Part shown: piece after piece, positions 1-11,700 of the stretch
Layout of the letters: each line of letters starts with the position of its first letter
Numbering within the stretch: the stretch's first letter is position 1
NCBI RefSeq assembly: GCF_001949145.1
Contig: NW_019091634.1
Span: 1 to 32,509, forward strand
Direction of reading: 5' to 3'
Length of the DNA: 32,509 nucleotides
DNA from: Acanthaster planci
Lineage: Eukaryota; Echinodermata; Asteroidea; Valvatida; Acanthasteridae
The notes under the pieces: model-generated
Told to the model about the DNA's origin: nothing
The model's database searches: none
Seen by the model: only the letters and a program-made list of their open reading frames with translations
Translations under genes and position numbers: made by a program

Positions 1-472
1 TTAGAGGCCCCAAACCCCCCCCCCCCCCGAACCGCGCCTGTTTGCCTATATGGGAACCAAATCTCGGGAATCAGAAAAACAGAAACATGTGAACAGCTTT
101 ATATGAGACACAGAGACATCATGACCTAATTCAGTCCATATCCCAAAGTGCCTAGGAATAGCATGTGACAATATTGCCAGCAATGACACAGGCCTAATCA
201 AACCAATTCGTGACTTGTTTCCATGGCCAAATTGGCCCTCTGCTGTCCCCGTCCCCCGCTGCAGGGCATTCCCCACTGATGATGACACTAAAATGTCAAA
301 GTTGCGCTGAGAAACTTTATTTCATTGTGGATCTTGTGCGAATGACGTCTCGTCAGAGGGTATTTCTGTCTACCTCTGACATACGCTCAAGTAAACTTTT
401 GTGTATTCATTGTAATTATAATAAATAAAGCAGAGACTGTGAGACACAAGCAACGCAACTATGAGATAAGGG
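1..472. other. Left edge, no gene recognised
   Basis: This stretch holds a C-run at about 11-28 and AT-rich DNA. Methyltransferases of the type found just to the right usually run about 50-80 residues further than the last exon I can read, so a terminal exon on the minus strand could lie here or beyond the edge. I could not identify one. Short open frames here resemble nothing I know. Confidence 0.4.
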
Positions 473-2652
473 TTAATAAAATGTACATGTACATTTTGTT
501 TGCACTTTGGACATAAGTAACTTCGCCTTCTGGATGTCACACTCTACACTTGTACAGCCAAACGTCTTAAGCAGTTGAACAGTGTCTGGAATGGATTGAT
601 TCCATGTGTACAAAGGCCACTCGTAACCCTGTAAGAACAAAAGAAGGCTTTACTACTGAAACTGAGGGACATTGTGTCTTTGAACTGCTATTGTTAAAGC
701 TTAATTTTTAATTCGCGAGGACATCGTAATTTTGACTACAGGACGCGTTAAACTTAACTAAACAAATTCAATTTGGACTGCGACCTTTAGAAAAACGCTG
801 CAAACCAGGCCTATACAGCCTAGTGCTGGTACATTCTGTTCAATATGAGGATCGTATTATGTCAAGGTTCCACATTTTTTCTTTCAAAGTCTGAAGGGTG
901 AGAAATAATCCTCACGGTGCAATCACAGTTTGGGAACCTTATTAAAAAAATGAAGCACTGCGTACATAGGACTATCTATGGCGGTTGAGGGGGAACTGTG
1001 AATTTGAGGAAATATTACTCCAGTAACTGTTGCTTCATGGTTGCTTGAAAGCAAACAGACGTTCAAAGGGTCGAACTGAGTAGAATTTGAAAAATACCAC
1101 TTCCCTGCGTGCGTCATGTCAGGAGCTTGCCGTACCTTTACAAACTGGCCCCACTTTGCGTGGTTCTTCACATAAAGGTTTGCCGCAGTAGCCAGGTCGA
1201 AGCCACCGTAATCATTGTCTGTTAATGAATAACCCCTCCCCTCCCGGCTTCAAGCACGTCAAAATGCTACTCAGGGCTCTCAGCTGGTCCGCAAAGGGGA
1301 TCCAGTGAAGCACGAAAAAACTCACAACCTTGTCGAACTTTTCCTTCCAATCTGGGTTATCTCCTACACACCGAGCATCCCCTACGAGATATGTGATATT
1401 GGAAGCCGCGTTGTTCTGACGGGCAACTGCAATCATTTCTTCCGAAGAATCGACACCTGGAAAAGCGTATACAACATCTGATGAGAAAAAAACATCACTT
1501 GATTACTGTGTCGTTGTTCCTACACACGACGTGACTGTGCCGCATAAGTGACAGTTCCATTCCGCTGGTAAAGCGACAAATTCTATTACTTGGTCACAAT
1601 TTATCCAGAACTTGTAAAGGGACGCAGCGATTAATTTATTCAGGGGGGGATTTCTTCTTGCGAAACGGGCGCAAAGTATTCAAAGGTAGCAGACAACTAC
1701 CAAACCACCACGGGGGTGTCAATTCTACGCCATTCTTCATGAAACATTTAATGTTTTCCATGTTTATTTTTTGTGCGCCAAGCAGCGCGTGACGCGTGAT
1801 CTGACAACAACGCTTGGGATGTATCGTCACTCAAAACCCAAAAAAGGAGCATTGTATCTGACATGTAATATTTAATTATCCTTCTAGTAAGTTAGCCAAA
1901 TTGAATATTACCCAAATTAATTAGCCAGCCTTTAAATTTCCAGAACTAAGTAAATCTACTTCTATAGTCGATATTCATAATCGCCCGAGGTCATTAAAGA
2001 ACCAAGTTCTCCAGCCTGTCTGAAAGTGTATTAACCAAGTAAGATATGCAGAAGTGTATTGCTAGAAAAGTATACTCACCAGATAAGATGTGCGGAAGTG
2101 TATTGTCCGAGTAAGAAGTTTATATATTTTTAGATATTCAGTATCTCAAGAAACTGCCATTGTTTATTCAGAGATTGGCAGTAGAAGTTTAAATAATTAA
2201 GTTTTGAACAAGGTATTTGAAGTTGGCTCTTGCGGTGTTTAAAGCTTGTTGTCAATGTTTCCATTAATAAATCAATTTTACTCAGGACAAACTGAAAGCG
2301 ACCCTTATGTCATTTGAGTTGACAATATCTTGACAGTCTGGTTATGCATAATTCATAAAGTTCACCGTAAACGTGGGTAGCTCGCGCTTTTTAATTGCCG
2401 AAATATGGCCAATTATGTGCGTGGGTGCATAATGTTTGTGAAAAGGTCCTTTATGGCCAAAAGCGTGATTGTTTTACCTGTTACACTGTTGACCTTTGAT
2501 GCTATTGTTTTGGTCTCTTCGCCTGATCCGCAGCCGACGTCTAAAACCGTGTCTTCAGGTTGGAACACAAGTTTGTCAAGGTTCTGCATTATTATGGAAT
2601 GTTGGAGGACTCGCCCCTCACCGCGGTAGTCACAACTTGCTGAAAAATTCAT
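473..2652 (-). CDS. SAM-dependent methyltransferase, juvenile hormone acid methyltransferase-like (frame break in exon 2)
   Basis: Three exons read on the minus strand. Exon 1 is 2652-2478 (58 codons plus one base, donor GTAAAA). Exon 2 is 1456-1136 (acceptor TTTTCCAG, donor GTACGG). Exon 3 starts at 628 (acceptor TTGTTCTTACAG) and is open to a TAA at 473-475, or splices onward earlier. Exon 1 carries SAM-binding motif I, VLDVGCGSG, at residues 36-44. Exon 2 continues with VTGVDSSEEMI, GDAR, VVSFFVLHWI and LKPGGE, the usual order in class I methyltransferases. The KW..VK exon end followed by a short exon with LLKTFGCTSVEC fits JHAMT-like proteins. After LKPGGE the frame runs into TGA at about 1212. 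The shifted frame continues with DNDYGGFDLAT and KWGQFVK, so one extra G in a GGAGGGGAGGGG run breaks it. Family members are about 270-300 residues and the visible exons give about 215, so the C-terminus is missing or unrecognised. The substrate is unknown. The break may be a sequencing error or an early pseudogene. Confidence 0.72.
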
Positions 2653-3173
2653 GCCGTGGATTATCGTTGTTACGAGGCTCTAGGCCTATGGATATATAAG
2701 AATCAGAATAAGTGAAAACAATTAAGAATTCACAGTGACTAACAGGAAGCTTGTCACGATTTCATGAATTTTAATCTACCACGATCCAGCGCGTTGTAAA
2801 ATTTCTACCAGCTTATTAAATTTAAAGCCGTTAATCGGTTTATTCATGCAGAAATTGATGTGGCCGTCGTAGGGGACGTTGTGACCAAATACAAAGCGCC
2901 CGTTACTTGTCAATGTACTTGAGGCCATGGGGATGCATATAATTCCAAAATTCTACCCGGAACTTGAAAACTTGGAAAACCTATAAGTTTTTATTTATTA
3001 TTCACCAACCCTTTCAGCCCCAGAAGTGCCAGCTGGGCTCAAAGTGGCATGTGGGTTCTTTACCATCGAGCCTTTGTGGCACACAATTTCAGTGTCATTA
3101 CGTTACCAACGTTCCTCTTTAGCACGCAGGCCAAAATGCCATCAACGTCCTTACAAGAACCACAGGAGGCGAA
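2653..3173. other. Intergenic spacer, methyltransferase 5' side
   Basis: A TATATA-like word lies at about 2692-2698 upstream of the methyltransferase ATG on the minus strand, next to a possible CCATAG acceptor, so an upstream untranslated exon is possible. At about 3008 the sequence CCCTTTCAGCCCC resembles a piggyBac-type terminal sequence and precedes the transposase relic, but I found no matching right end. Nothing else is recognised. Confidence 0.3.
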
Positions 3174-4408
3174 ATGGCCGGGGCTTCGGACATCGTCGAC
3201 AAAATTTTAGCAGATAGTGGCTCTGAAATATCCTCGGATGAAACTTCCTCCTCGTCCTCACCAGAAGAAAGTGATGATGAATTAGTGGTGACCACATCAT
3301 TCACCACATCGAAGCCACCAGGCAACCCCAAGCCGAACTTCAGGCAGGCCTGTGTACACAGCCTTACAACTGGACACTCTAATCTCTATGATAAAGTTTA
3401 ATGGTCGACTCGGTTTTAGACAGTACATACCACTTCGAAGTCGGTCAAATATGGCTTGAAATGTTTTTCCTTGAACACGTCTCAAACCGGTTGCACGTGT
3501 GACTGGGAGGTGTAGGCCTATGTTTACTGGATCCAAGGCTCCATCAGCTAGACCAAATCATCTCGCACTCTGTTGCGTACGCTGAAGCCAACCATCCACC
3601 CAACCTTACAGCATCAGGCCAAGTTGTCGTCGACCTTCTGAAAGGACTGGAAAACATGGGACATAGTGTTTTCATGGACAGTCGGTACACTAGCCCCGTT
3701 CTTGCGCACAAGTTGTCCCAGCTCTGGTTTGAAGCTCGTGGAACTGTGCGCTATACCACACAAGGCATTCCAGATAGTGCAAAGCCTAAGAAGGTCCCCA
3801 TGAACCGACATGATCCACCCCAGTTTTTCTCTGAAGCGGGGCAACTATGTGTTGTTTGGCAGGACGCCAAAAAAGTGTAACAGTTCTGACTAATTCTGAC
3901 GACTGGAAAAGTGACACTAAAGACATTCGCTGCAAAAAAATTCCACCGGACGTCCTACAATCCAAAGACCTGCCGTCGTCAACGATTATAATAAGTACAT
4001 GGCCGGAAGTGACTTAGATTCACAAAATGTGTCAGTACTACACGCATCATCATAGATGCCTGAAATGGTGGAAACGCGTTTTCTTTGCAGTTCTTGACAT
4101 CTGTTTGGTTAGTGCTACCATCGTGTACAACAGCATCCCCACAGCGTCCGCTCACTAGCTTGGATTTCCGGGTCCAGGTCATCGATGAACTGTTGTCCGC
4201 CTGCAGGACGAGCAACTCAACACATGTCCCTGAAACTGCACTCCTTTCAAGTGGACATTATCCCGGAAGAAGTTAGCAAGGTCAAAAACGAAACTGTGTT
4301 GTTTGCAGTACGAGAAGCCAACGTAAACAGACTCGTATGATTTGTAAGAATTGCAAGAAACCAATGTGTCTAATGCCATGCTTTGAAACATTTCACAGTG
4401 TGCATTAA
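3174..4408 (+). pseudogene. Decayed piggyBac transposase (PGBD-like)
   Basis: Fragments occur in the order of a piggyBac transposase but in changing frames. First is an acidic, serine-rich N-terminus from the ATG at 3174. Next, at about 3410-3480, is FRQYIPL followed by YGLKCF. At 3610-3690 is VVVDLLKGL followed by GHSVFMDSRYTSPVLAHKL, where the D of MDSRYTS sits at the second catalytic aspartate of the DDD triad. At about 3985-4030 is NDYNKYMAGSDLDSQ, around the third catalytic Asp. Then come YYTHHHRCLKWWKRVFF and the Cys-rich C-terminal finger (CVVC, CKNCKKPMC, ending FETFHSVH and TAA at 4406-4408). Several frameshifts, and loss of most of the segment between the N-terminus and the FRQY block, make it inactive. 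No intact terminal repeats or TTAA duplication are seen around it. Assignment to piggyBac rests on motif order and is firm. Confidence 0.85.
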
Positions 4409-6100
4409 AGTAGACTCGGGTAGTTTAGATTGCACCTCCCCAACCACACCCAATCCCCCCCATTCCATTGTTACAATGGATCGCCTTGGGCGCGCACCAG
4501 CCTTTAACGCAATGCAGGTTCCCGCCACACTCCTCCCCCTTCCTCCCTTCAACCACCCCCAATCCCCCCTCAAACGTTAATGTAACATTGGATTGGGGCG
4601 GGAGGGCATCAATTAGTTACCAGAAATCAGTTAGAGGTCAAGAAAGTTCATTTTAGTAGCGACAGAGTACCGGTATAAGATCTTTCATTGAAAACACAAT
4701 TTTTCAGACCAGTCTCGGAGGGTTTTGTACAAAGGGTGTAAAATAAATTTTGTGTATGGAACTTTTTCCCCTGATTTTTACCCAAACAACTTCAGTAATA
4801 TCCTCCTTATTGGATATCTTTACTATTAGTCAATGGGGTGTCTTTGCAAGAGTGGCCTTTCATAATCTCGACTAGTGAGGGCGCTATACACTAAAAGTTG
4901 CTTAATTGTGCCTGGTAAACAAATAAAGGAAATTTGCACTTAAAATAGTGTGGTAAGGAACCCATGAATGACCAAAAAGGTCATGGGGCTATTTGAACAA
5001 GTTGGCGTACTGCAATATTTTTCATCGGAATTAAAAAGTCCCGATCATTATGCACCTTTTTAATAATTTCCGAAGGGAAAAATCTTAAATAATGAAGTTT
5101 TAGCAATACTGAAACTTCATGGCAACCGTTTCAACGGTATTCGGGCGGTGGACCGTGACGGAACTTATTGGATGCTCTCATAGCCTATAATGTTCACCAA
5201 CTTCCAATCCATTTCCTGTCATCAATTTTAACTCCCCCCGAAAGAAATGGACAACTCAGTATCGATCTGTGATTCGTGCAAACAGATGAAAAACAGTGAT
5301 GTCAAACATGAAATGAAAATGAATCCAGCTAAGTGTAGGCCTACATGCAAAAAACTGCCGTCTGCATTTACATATGTAGAATATTTTTTTCTTGATGGTC
5401 TACTAGGCGGCTATGCGATTTACAGGCAATCCCAAATCTTGTGGTTAAAGTTATACAAATTGAACATGCAAAAGTTACCAAAACATTGAAGATTTATGGC
5501 GAGAAGGTATACAAAAAACCCCCAGCTGGCTCTTCTTCCACGGCAGTACTTTTGAACACAGTGGAGGCTAGCGCTGCAGCCCTGAAAGTACACGGACTCT
5601 GCTAACCACAAAAATGTCGGCCTCGACTAGACTGTATTGTGACCCTAGGGGTACAGTTATGGGCGGCCAAAAGAGTCAAAATTAATCCAAATGTAAAATT
5701 AACACTGGAGCCGATAACAAAACATAGTTCACAGAAATAAATATTAAACATCAAGAAACGTATGAAGAAGAAGTTTTCTAAAATAAATTGAGAAAGTATT
5801 AAAGAACTAAACTAACAGAATAAATATGATTTATAAACAAATTTTAATAAAAATCACTATTAAAAAAAAAACTGTGGCGGACGGCTATATTCAGAATCGA
5901 GTGCTTAGTTTTATTGCTATCTTGGGGTTTCTTCAGCCAAAGGCTGCCCTTATTCAGTCCACTAATTCAAGCCCCATTGAAAACAGTGTAAAATCAGCAC
6001 TGTTCAGGGCCCAATAACATGCACGCCAACATCCCTGAGATTTCTGAAACACAAATGAAATTCTTGTCTGGTCACTATCTTTCACTTACATTTTCAATTA
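4409..6100. other. Non-coding stretch with C-rich duplicated patch
   Basis: At about 4436-4605 there are two related C-rich blocks (CCCAATCCCCCC followed by CATTGTTACAATGG, then CCCCCAATCCCCCC followed by AATGTAACATTGG), which look like one diverged unit repeated. The rest is AT-rich with no supported gene. The open frame beginning at 5247 (80 codons) has no recognisable motif and no splice context I trust. Confidence 0.35.
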
Positions 6101-6103
6101 TTG

Positions 6104-6300
6104 CCACAAAACAAAATCACCCCCCAAAAAGTGATTTTTTCGAAGTCTGGTTGCAGCCATTTTTCAAATGACAACCCTCAACTTTCTGGGCACTTAAGAC
6201 CATTCTTCAATGTAGTTTCTAGCCCTTCTGCTCTCATATGAAAGCTCAAAGACCCAGGAGTTGATCCTGGCAAGGATTTACACAATCTCACAATTTTGGG
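6104..6300 (+). repeat. Dispersed repeat, copy 1
   Basis: About 200 bases align in the same orientation with 7662-7858. Shared landmarks in order are ATCACCCCCCAAA, CCATTTTTCAA.TGACA, AACTTTC..GG, GAGTTGATCCTGG and TC.CACAATTT. Divergence is substantial, so these are old copies. The family is not recognised and no terminal repeats are visible. Confidence 0.55.
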
Positions 6301-6625
6301 AGCTAAACAATCTCCTTTTTCAAAAGATACTGTGAGGGGGCACTTTTAATGCTAATGAGCTGGCCAGAAACTCTGACTAGAATTAGTTGTCTGCACCCGG
6401 CCCTAGAGTATACCAGACATGGCACGAGACGAACTAATCTCTCAGGCATGTCGTGTAGCAGTGCTACATGCTACAGTACAGGCCTATGAAATTTCAGGTA
6501 CTTTCATAGGCTTGGACTTAGATACGCAGTGGTTATAATGGTACACAAGAACTAGACCAAACCCTTGCCGCCGACTGGACGCACAAGCAAACACGAACGG
6601 AAGCAGATAACCCTGGGAATGTCAG

Positions 6626-6771
6626 TCTGTAGCAAAAAGCGCTACACTATTGACTTGTGCACAAACTCACTGCTACACTGTGCTACAAGCAAGCTGGGAA
6701 GGGAAAGTCAAGGGTGAAAATCTGTAGCAAAAAAGTGCTACACCATTGACTTGTGCACGCTAACTCACTGG
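6626..6771 (+). repeat. Tandem duplication of about 95 bp
   Basis: TCTGTAGCAAAAA followed by GCTACAC.ATTGACTTGTG and CAC..ACTCACTG occurs at 6626 and again at 6720, so a unit of about 95 bp was duplicated in direct orientation. Additional CTACA-rich words surround it. No function is evident. Confidence 0.6.
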
Positions 6772-7661
6772 GAAATTCTAGTCATTAATGCGCATACGTG
6801 AAGTTTATAGCAGGTAGCCCTGCTACAAACTGCCAGCCCTGATTTCTTTCGTCCCATTTCGTGCATCAATTTTATACTATCAAATGCCCTAGACCTGAGC
6901 ACAGAGATCATTCGACGGTTGGAAGCCATTCTCAGCACAGCGCCCTCATTCAGCACTTGCAGGTTAGTTTGATTTATCTACGAAAGACGTGTATGCATGG
7001 AGTTTGAGTTTAGTGGCGATTACAAATTCCACTGAAAAAGACGAGTCAGTTCAATATGTCACCAAAAGAAACTCTACTTTCCAGTGCAGAAAAAGAAAAG
7101 CATTAATTTTTTGTGTTGTTATGCCTGAATAAAAAGCATTTTGTGAACAAGTCGCTCTTTTTCATAGCCAAATGCAAAAAGTAACATCAACGGCCGGCGG
7201 ATCCAGAACCAAATTTTCGGGGTGGGGGGACTTTTAGGAGGGTTGGGATGACAATTTGGTATTTTTGTTCATGCATCTTTTTATGACCTTCCTGAGAAAT
7301 AAGGCTTTACACACTTTTGGAGAAAGGCAAACATAACAGATTGATCAGTTGATCTTTTGTCTTTCATTACTTTTTAAAAGAAAAAATGGCCACTTGGATC
7401 CACCCCTGCTAAACGTTTCCACTTTCTGCCTATAGTTCACAGCTAAACAGACTAAACTAACCAGCTAAACTAAAGGTTTGATGTCCTGCTTCGTTTCTTC
7501 CAATTAGCAGCATAACCATTTCCATCACTTATGAGTTTAGAAAGTTCCTTGACAGACGAAGACAAAGTCCCAAACAAAAAACAAAGTGTTGTTTGGTCCT
7601 GCAGTTTTCATTTGATTTTCAAATATTAGTAGGTTAACCAGTTAAATTTTTAATTATCCGC

Positions 7662-7858
7662 TCCAAACAAACTCACCCCCCAAACAAAGTCAAGGTTCCC
7701 CAGTCCGCCGGCCACCATTTTTCAAGTGACACCCCTCTACTTTCAGAGGCCCTTGGAACAACTTTCCGGGAGCATTTTTCTCTGATTTGCCCTCAGATGG
7801 GAGACCCTTAATCTAGAGAGTTGATCCTGGGTCATACATAATCCCACAATTTCTTGGT
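7662..7858 (+). repeat. Dispersed repeat, copy 2
   Basis: Second copy of the repeat at 6104-6300, same strand, 1.56 kb downstream. It shares the CACCCCCCAAA start, the CCATTTTTCAA block and GAGTTGATCCTGG. The intervening DNA (6301-7661) is unrelated non-coding sequence. Confidence 0.55.
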
Positions 7859-8024
7859 CCACATAAACCCCGTAGGGGTATTTTTGGAGTGCCTCCGCCT
7901 GGTGGAGAATTGCTACAGTGCACCATTTGCACAAGTTGCGCCTCAAAGTTTGACAGGTCTAATGCGCAAGTTCACAATAACGTGTAACTGGGGAAAATGG
8001 CACACTATGGGGAACTCGCAAAAA

Positions 8025-8270
8025 ACAACAAAAAAAAAAACAAACCTCTAACTAAACCAAGGATCTTTGAGGGAAAAGTCGCAGGAAACTGGATTAATAA
8101 GGACTCAGACACCAATATTAGACTTTAAAAAAAAGGACAAAAAGAATTTATTAATGAAAAAGAACTGAAACAATCCAAAAACCAAAAGAACTAAAGGACT
8201 AAAAAAAACTCCCGAAGACTAAAACTTTCAAAAGACTAAAACCAAAAGAACTAAAAAAAAAACCAAAACC
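8025..8270. repeat. A-rich low-complexity tract (AAAAGAACTAAA-like)
   Basis: Irregular repetition of words such as AAAAGACTAAAACC and CCAAAAGAACTAAA. It is a purine- and A-rich simple repeat with no coding potential on either strand. Confidence 0.6.
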
Positions 8271-8524
8271 CAAATCAGTATGCATATAAGTGGCCTTTTT
8301 CAAGTACACTCCAACAAGAAATGATGACTTGAGCAGACTAAACACAAGCAGAGCGCACCACTCTAGTTGAGAGGGTGGAATATGAACACATGTATATGTA
8401 CAGAGACATGTACACACTTCACTGCTGGTCTACTGAACTGAACTGCCTTGTTGTTTTTGTTTTAATGGTGCTTTCAGCATCTCAGGCTATTTGCGCCAAT
8501 AACTGTACGTTTATTCATAGACTT

Positions 8525-8726
8525 TATTAATCAGCATCACATTACGGAGTTAGCAAGAAGGTCCAGTTTTAGAGGCAGGAGGAAACCGGAGTACCCGGGG
8601 AAAACCTGCGAGAGCGACTATGGACTGGAAACCAAATGCACTTAAAGCCTGGGCCAAGCCGGGACTCGAACCCGGGCCTCATTGGTGCAAGGCGAGGAAG
8701 AACCGCTACGCTAACCCGCTCCCCCT
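8525..8726 (-). mobile_element. tRNA-derived SINE (minus orientation)
   Basis: Read on the minus strand from about 8726, GGGTTAGCGTAGCGGTT resembles the Pol III A box and CCCGGGTTCGAGTCCCGG matches the B box about 30 bases later, as in a tRNA head. The body then contains CCGGGTACTCCGGTTTCCTCC, here at about 8580-8600 in reverse complement, a core I recall from SINEs of other animals. It is not a functional tRNA: there is no acceptor stem pairing, the anticodon arm is degenerate and tRNA-unrelated sequence follows. The 3' end near 8525 is uncertain. Confidence 0.65.
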
Positions 8727-11700
8727 GAACTACCTTGACCAGGAGGCAACTTTATAGGGGACCCCTTGGGCTAAAGTAAACAAACAGGGGGACACACTAC
8801 CAAGAAAGGGGGGATATCTAACTGAGACTGAAATGAATGGGGTTTTCCTCACTAAGGGGCACTACTCCTATCTTCTAAACAACAAAGAATACATAAAATA
8901 ACAACTGAAAATTGGACCTGCCACAAACAGAAGCTCCCAACCCTCAAACTTATGCGAGGACACTTGTGGCCTATTTTGTTCCACACAGGCTGGATCTCGA
9001 TCAATGATCCCAAAGCTAGTTCGCCCAATCCATTAGGCCGGTTCTGGTGTCAGTGAACCAATGTCGAATCACTGTGAAATTTGATTGGATCAGCCTTTGG
9101 CCCAGCTTTGGATTTGGGCATATACGTGACTCTATATAGAAATTCAGAGCTAGAGATCGACTCCGAACTAGGACAAATGCCGCTAGATATACGTTTCAGT
9201 ATTGTGGGACCCATGGATGGAACACATTAACTTCAGCTCAGCGACATGCCAAATCTTTAAAGGTTTTTAAATCTCTTTTTAATTAATACATATTATTTTG
9301 TTTTATTCCTCCATGATTTACTGATAGAAATTTTAAGTTTATTTTTATCTTTATATGACTAACTCCAGTTTTACGAACATGTTACCATTTGGGCTTTCAC
9401 AATTGCGGAAAAATAGCAGATATTGCCAGGGGCCTAGCCTGAAGGGCGGGGGGCTGGGGGCACGTTGCCCCCACAAATACCGGTGCCTCCCTAAAAAAAC
9501 GAGATAAATGGATGAATGGATATTGAACAAAACTAACAAAAACTCCCCCCCCCCCCAAAAAAAAAAAACACACCACTGAAAGCTGGTGCCCCCATAAGAT
9601 GCTGGTTCCCTCCCCTGATTTATCAGTGTAGGCTTCATGTTGCCTCAACGGCCGAGTTCGTCCAAGTGGAGTTGGCAAACGGTCGAGTTGGCCCCATTCG
9701 AATCCGCTAACGCACGGGCCTTCAATTGACTGCTACAAGTTTAGTCCTTATAGAAGTCTAACCTCCTGACCTAAATCGCACTGTGTGTAAGAGTAGAAAT
9801 AGCCAGCACCACGGTGATTGATGAATTTTGGCGCACTCATCACGTGTTTAACTTGGTCATGTTTGTGTGGCGTAATTCTCGGACTAGAGTGCAGTGTCAT
9901 TCCGGCCTCCTTTATCTGAAAAAATTCGTAAGTATTTCGAAACATTTCACCGTCAAACGTCTGCTTTTTCTGAGTTTCACAAAACTTTAGCGTGTTTCAG
10001 CTTTACTTGGTCAGGCATGTCAATTAATAACTTTTTATCAACTTTGTTGGGCCCACTCTGATTTTGCCATGATCGGCCTACATCATTACATGTACTATGT
10101 AGGTCTATACTTGCTTGGGGCAGCTTTGGCACTAGCCAAATACACGTAGAGAGAACACACTCAAACTTCAAAAACGTCTTCGCACATCATTAACTCTACC
10201 TTTTTTTCAAGAATATAGCAGTCCTCTTTTTCATCAGTATGAAACATTGAAGGCCAGCAATAGGCCTATTTATTATTCACTGTTATTCCCAGCTCGGAAC
10301 CCTTCCTTATGTGCCAAGTAGGCTAGGCCCTCCCCTCCTCCCTCCATGCCCTAAATAAGGGATCATCCATTTTTGTCATCATTTTCATGAGAGTACAAAG
10401 CATGCGCTGGGGGGNAGGGAGTGAATTGGTTGCGTACGCTTTTAGAAATATGTTAAAAATGACGATTATCATAGACCAGTGTAGACCGGCTAACTATCAC
10501 CCCCAACTATTGCGTGTGTGCAGAGAGTGCACAGGACTCTGAGTCTAATGCATCGTTCATACAAGAAGTTCGGGCAATGGCTGTTTCTTAACCACTCGAC
10601 AATTTTGACTGGTGTCATATATATAAAAAGTAAGTAAAAAGTACATACACAAGTACCAGGCAAAATTCATAAACATTTAAGTCACAGCCACATGTGAAAC
10701 AGTCTTCGAGCACTCCCCAAACAAAGCTCTGCTACGTGTGCCGTACATGCTATTTGGTTTGGTAAGTGTAGTTTACAGTTTATTTATGTACGCCTTTTCC
10801 CTTGTGTGGAAAGGCATCCTGCTAAATGCACGCAAGTTTGTACAAGTCATGTACATGTACGTAACGATGCAAAAAATAAAAATCATTGTAACTGCATACG
10901 TTGTACCACTTTTATAAGCTTTTGTGAAGAGAACAAATCAAATCAAAGGTAGATTTTCTGACTGCTATTCTTGGGCACAAAAATGGACACTTTTATTTTA
11001 AGAAAAAAGTACCTGTCCATCGGGCAGTTTGTCCTTAATCATTACCTGCCCGAACTGAAAAAGAAATTTGTCCCAGGCAATCAGAAAACCGGGAGTGTCG
11101 AGACCTGTCATGGATAGGGGTTTGCCTCCTGCCACTATTCTCTGGTCGTCTACTGCCCTTTAACAGCCGTACATTGTAAATAAGAAAGGGTCGTTAGGCA
11201 CCACAGAGAAATCATTAGTTTTTGTTCATTCATTTTGTACTCTCTTAGAGGGGAGGAGGGGGGCCAGGAAGAGGAGTACGCTGATGATGACCAAAATAGA
11301 TGACTCCTAATACCAATGTACCAGTGTAAATTATAAGTTCATTGTTCATAAACATGATGAAATCCATCATTGTCATTTTACGAGACAGCGTATTTCATCG
11401 TTCCTCTGTACGCGCCAAACTTGCAATTAAAACAGTAAGGCTTGAGGGTCCCAATTTGTGGAAGTCGCTAGATCCATCATTAAAAATATAACCAATCCAT
11501 CATTGTTCAAACTGAAATACAAGATGTATTTATTGAATGATTATATGGAAAGAGTAATTCTTACAGGGTTACAGGTTACAGGTCGTATTTGTGTCTTTTT
11601 TATATTTCTAATAATTGTATGTAGTATGCATACATGTATGTATGCTAATGTAATGTCTATGTGAATGTGGTATTTGTATGTGTAGTTATGTAAGTAGGGG

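Noticed and set aside
5247-5489. 80-codon frame with several Cys and Lys residues
   Set aside because: No zinc-finger spacing, no family resemblance and no splice context.
8641-8726. A possible tRNA gene on the minus strand
   Set aside because: A and B boxes are present, but there is no closed acceptor stem or proper anticodon arm, and a SINE body follows.
9351-9678. Two 93-95 codon frames on the minus strand
   Set aside because: They are produced by C and A homopolymer runs translated as Gly/Phe runs.
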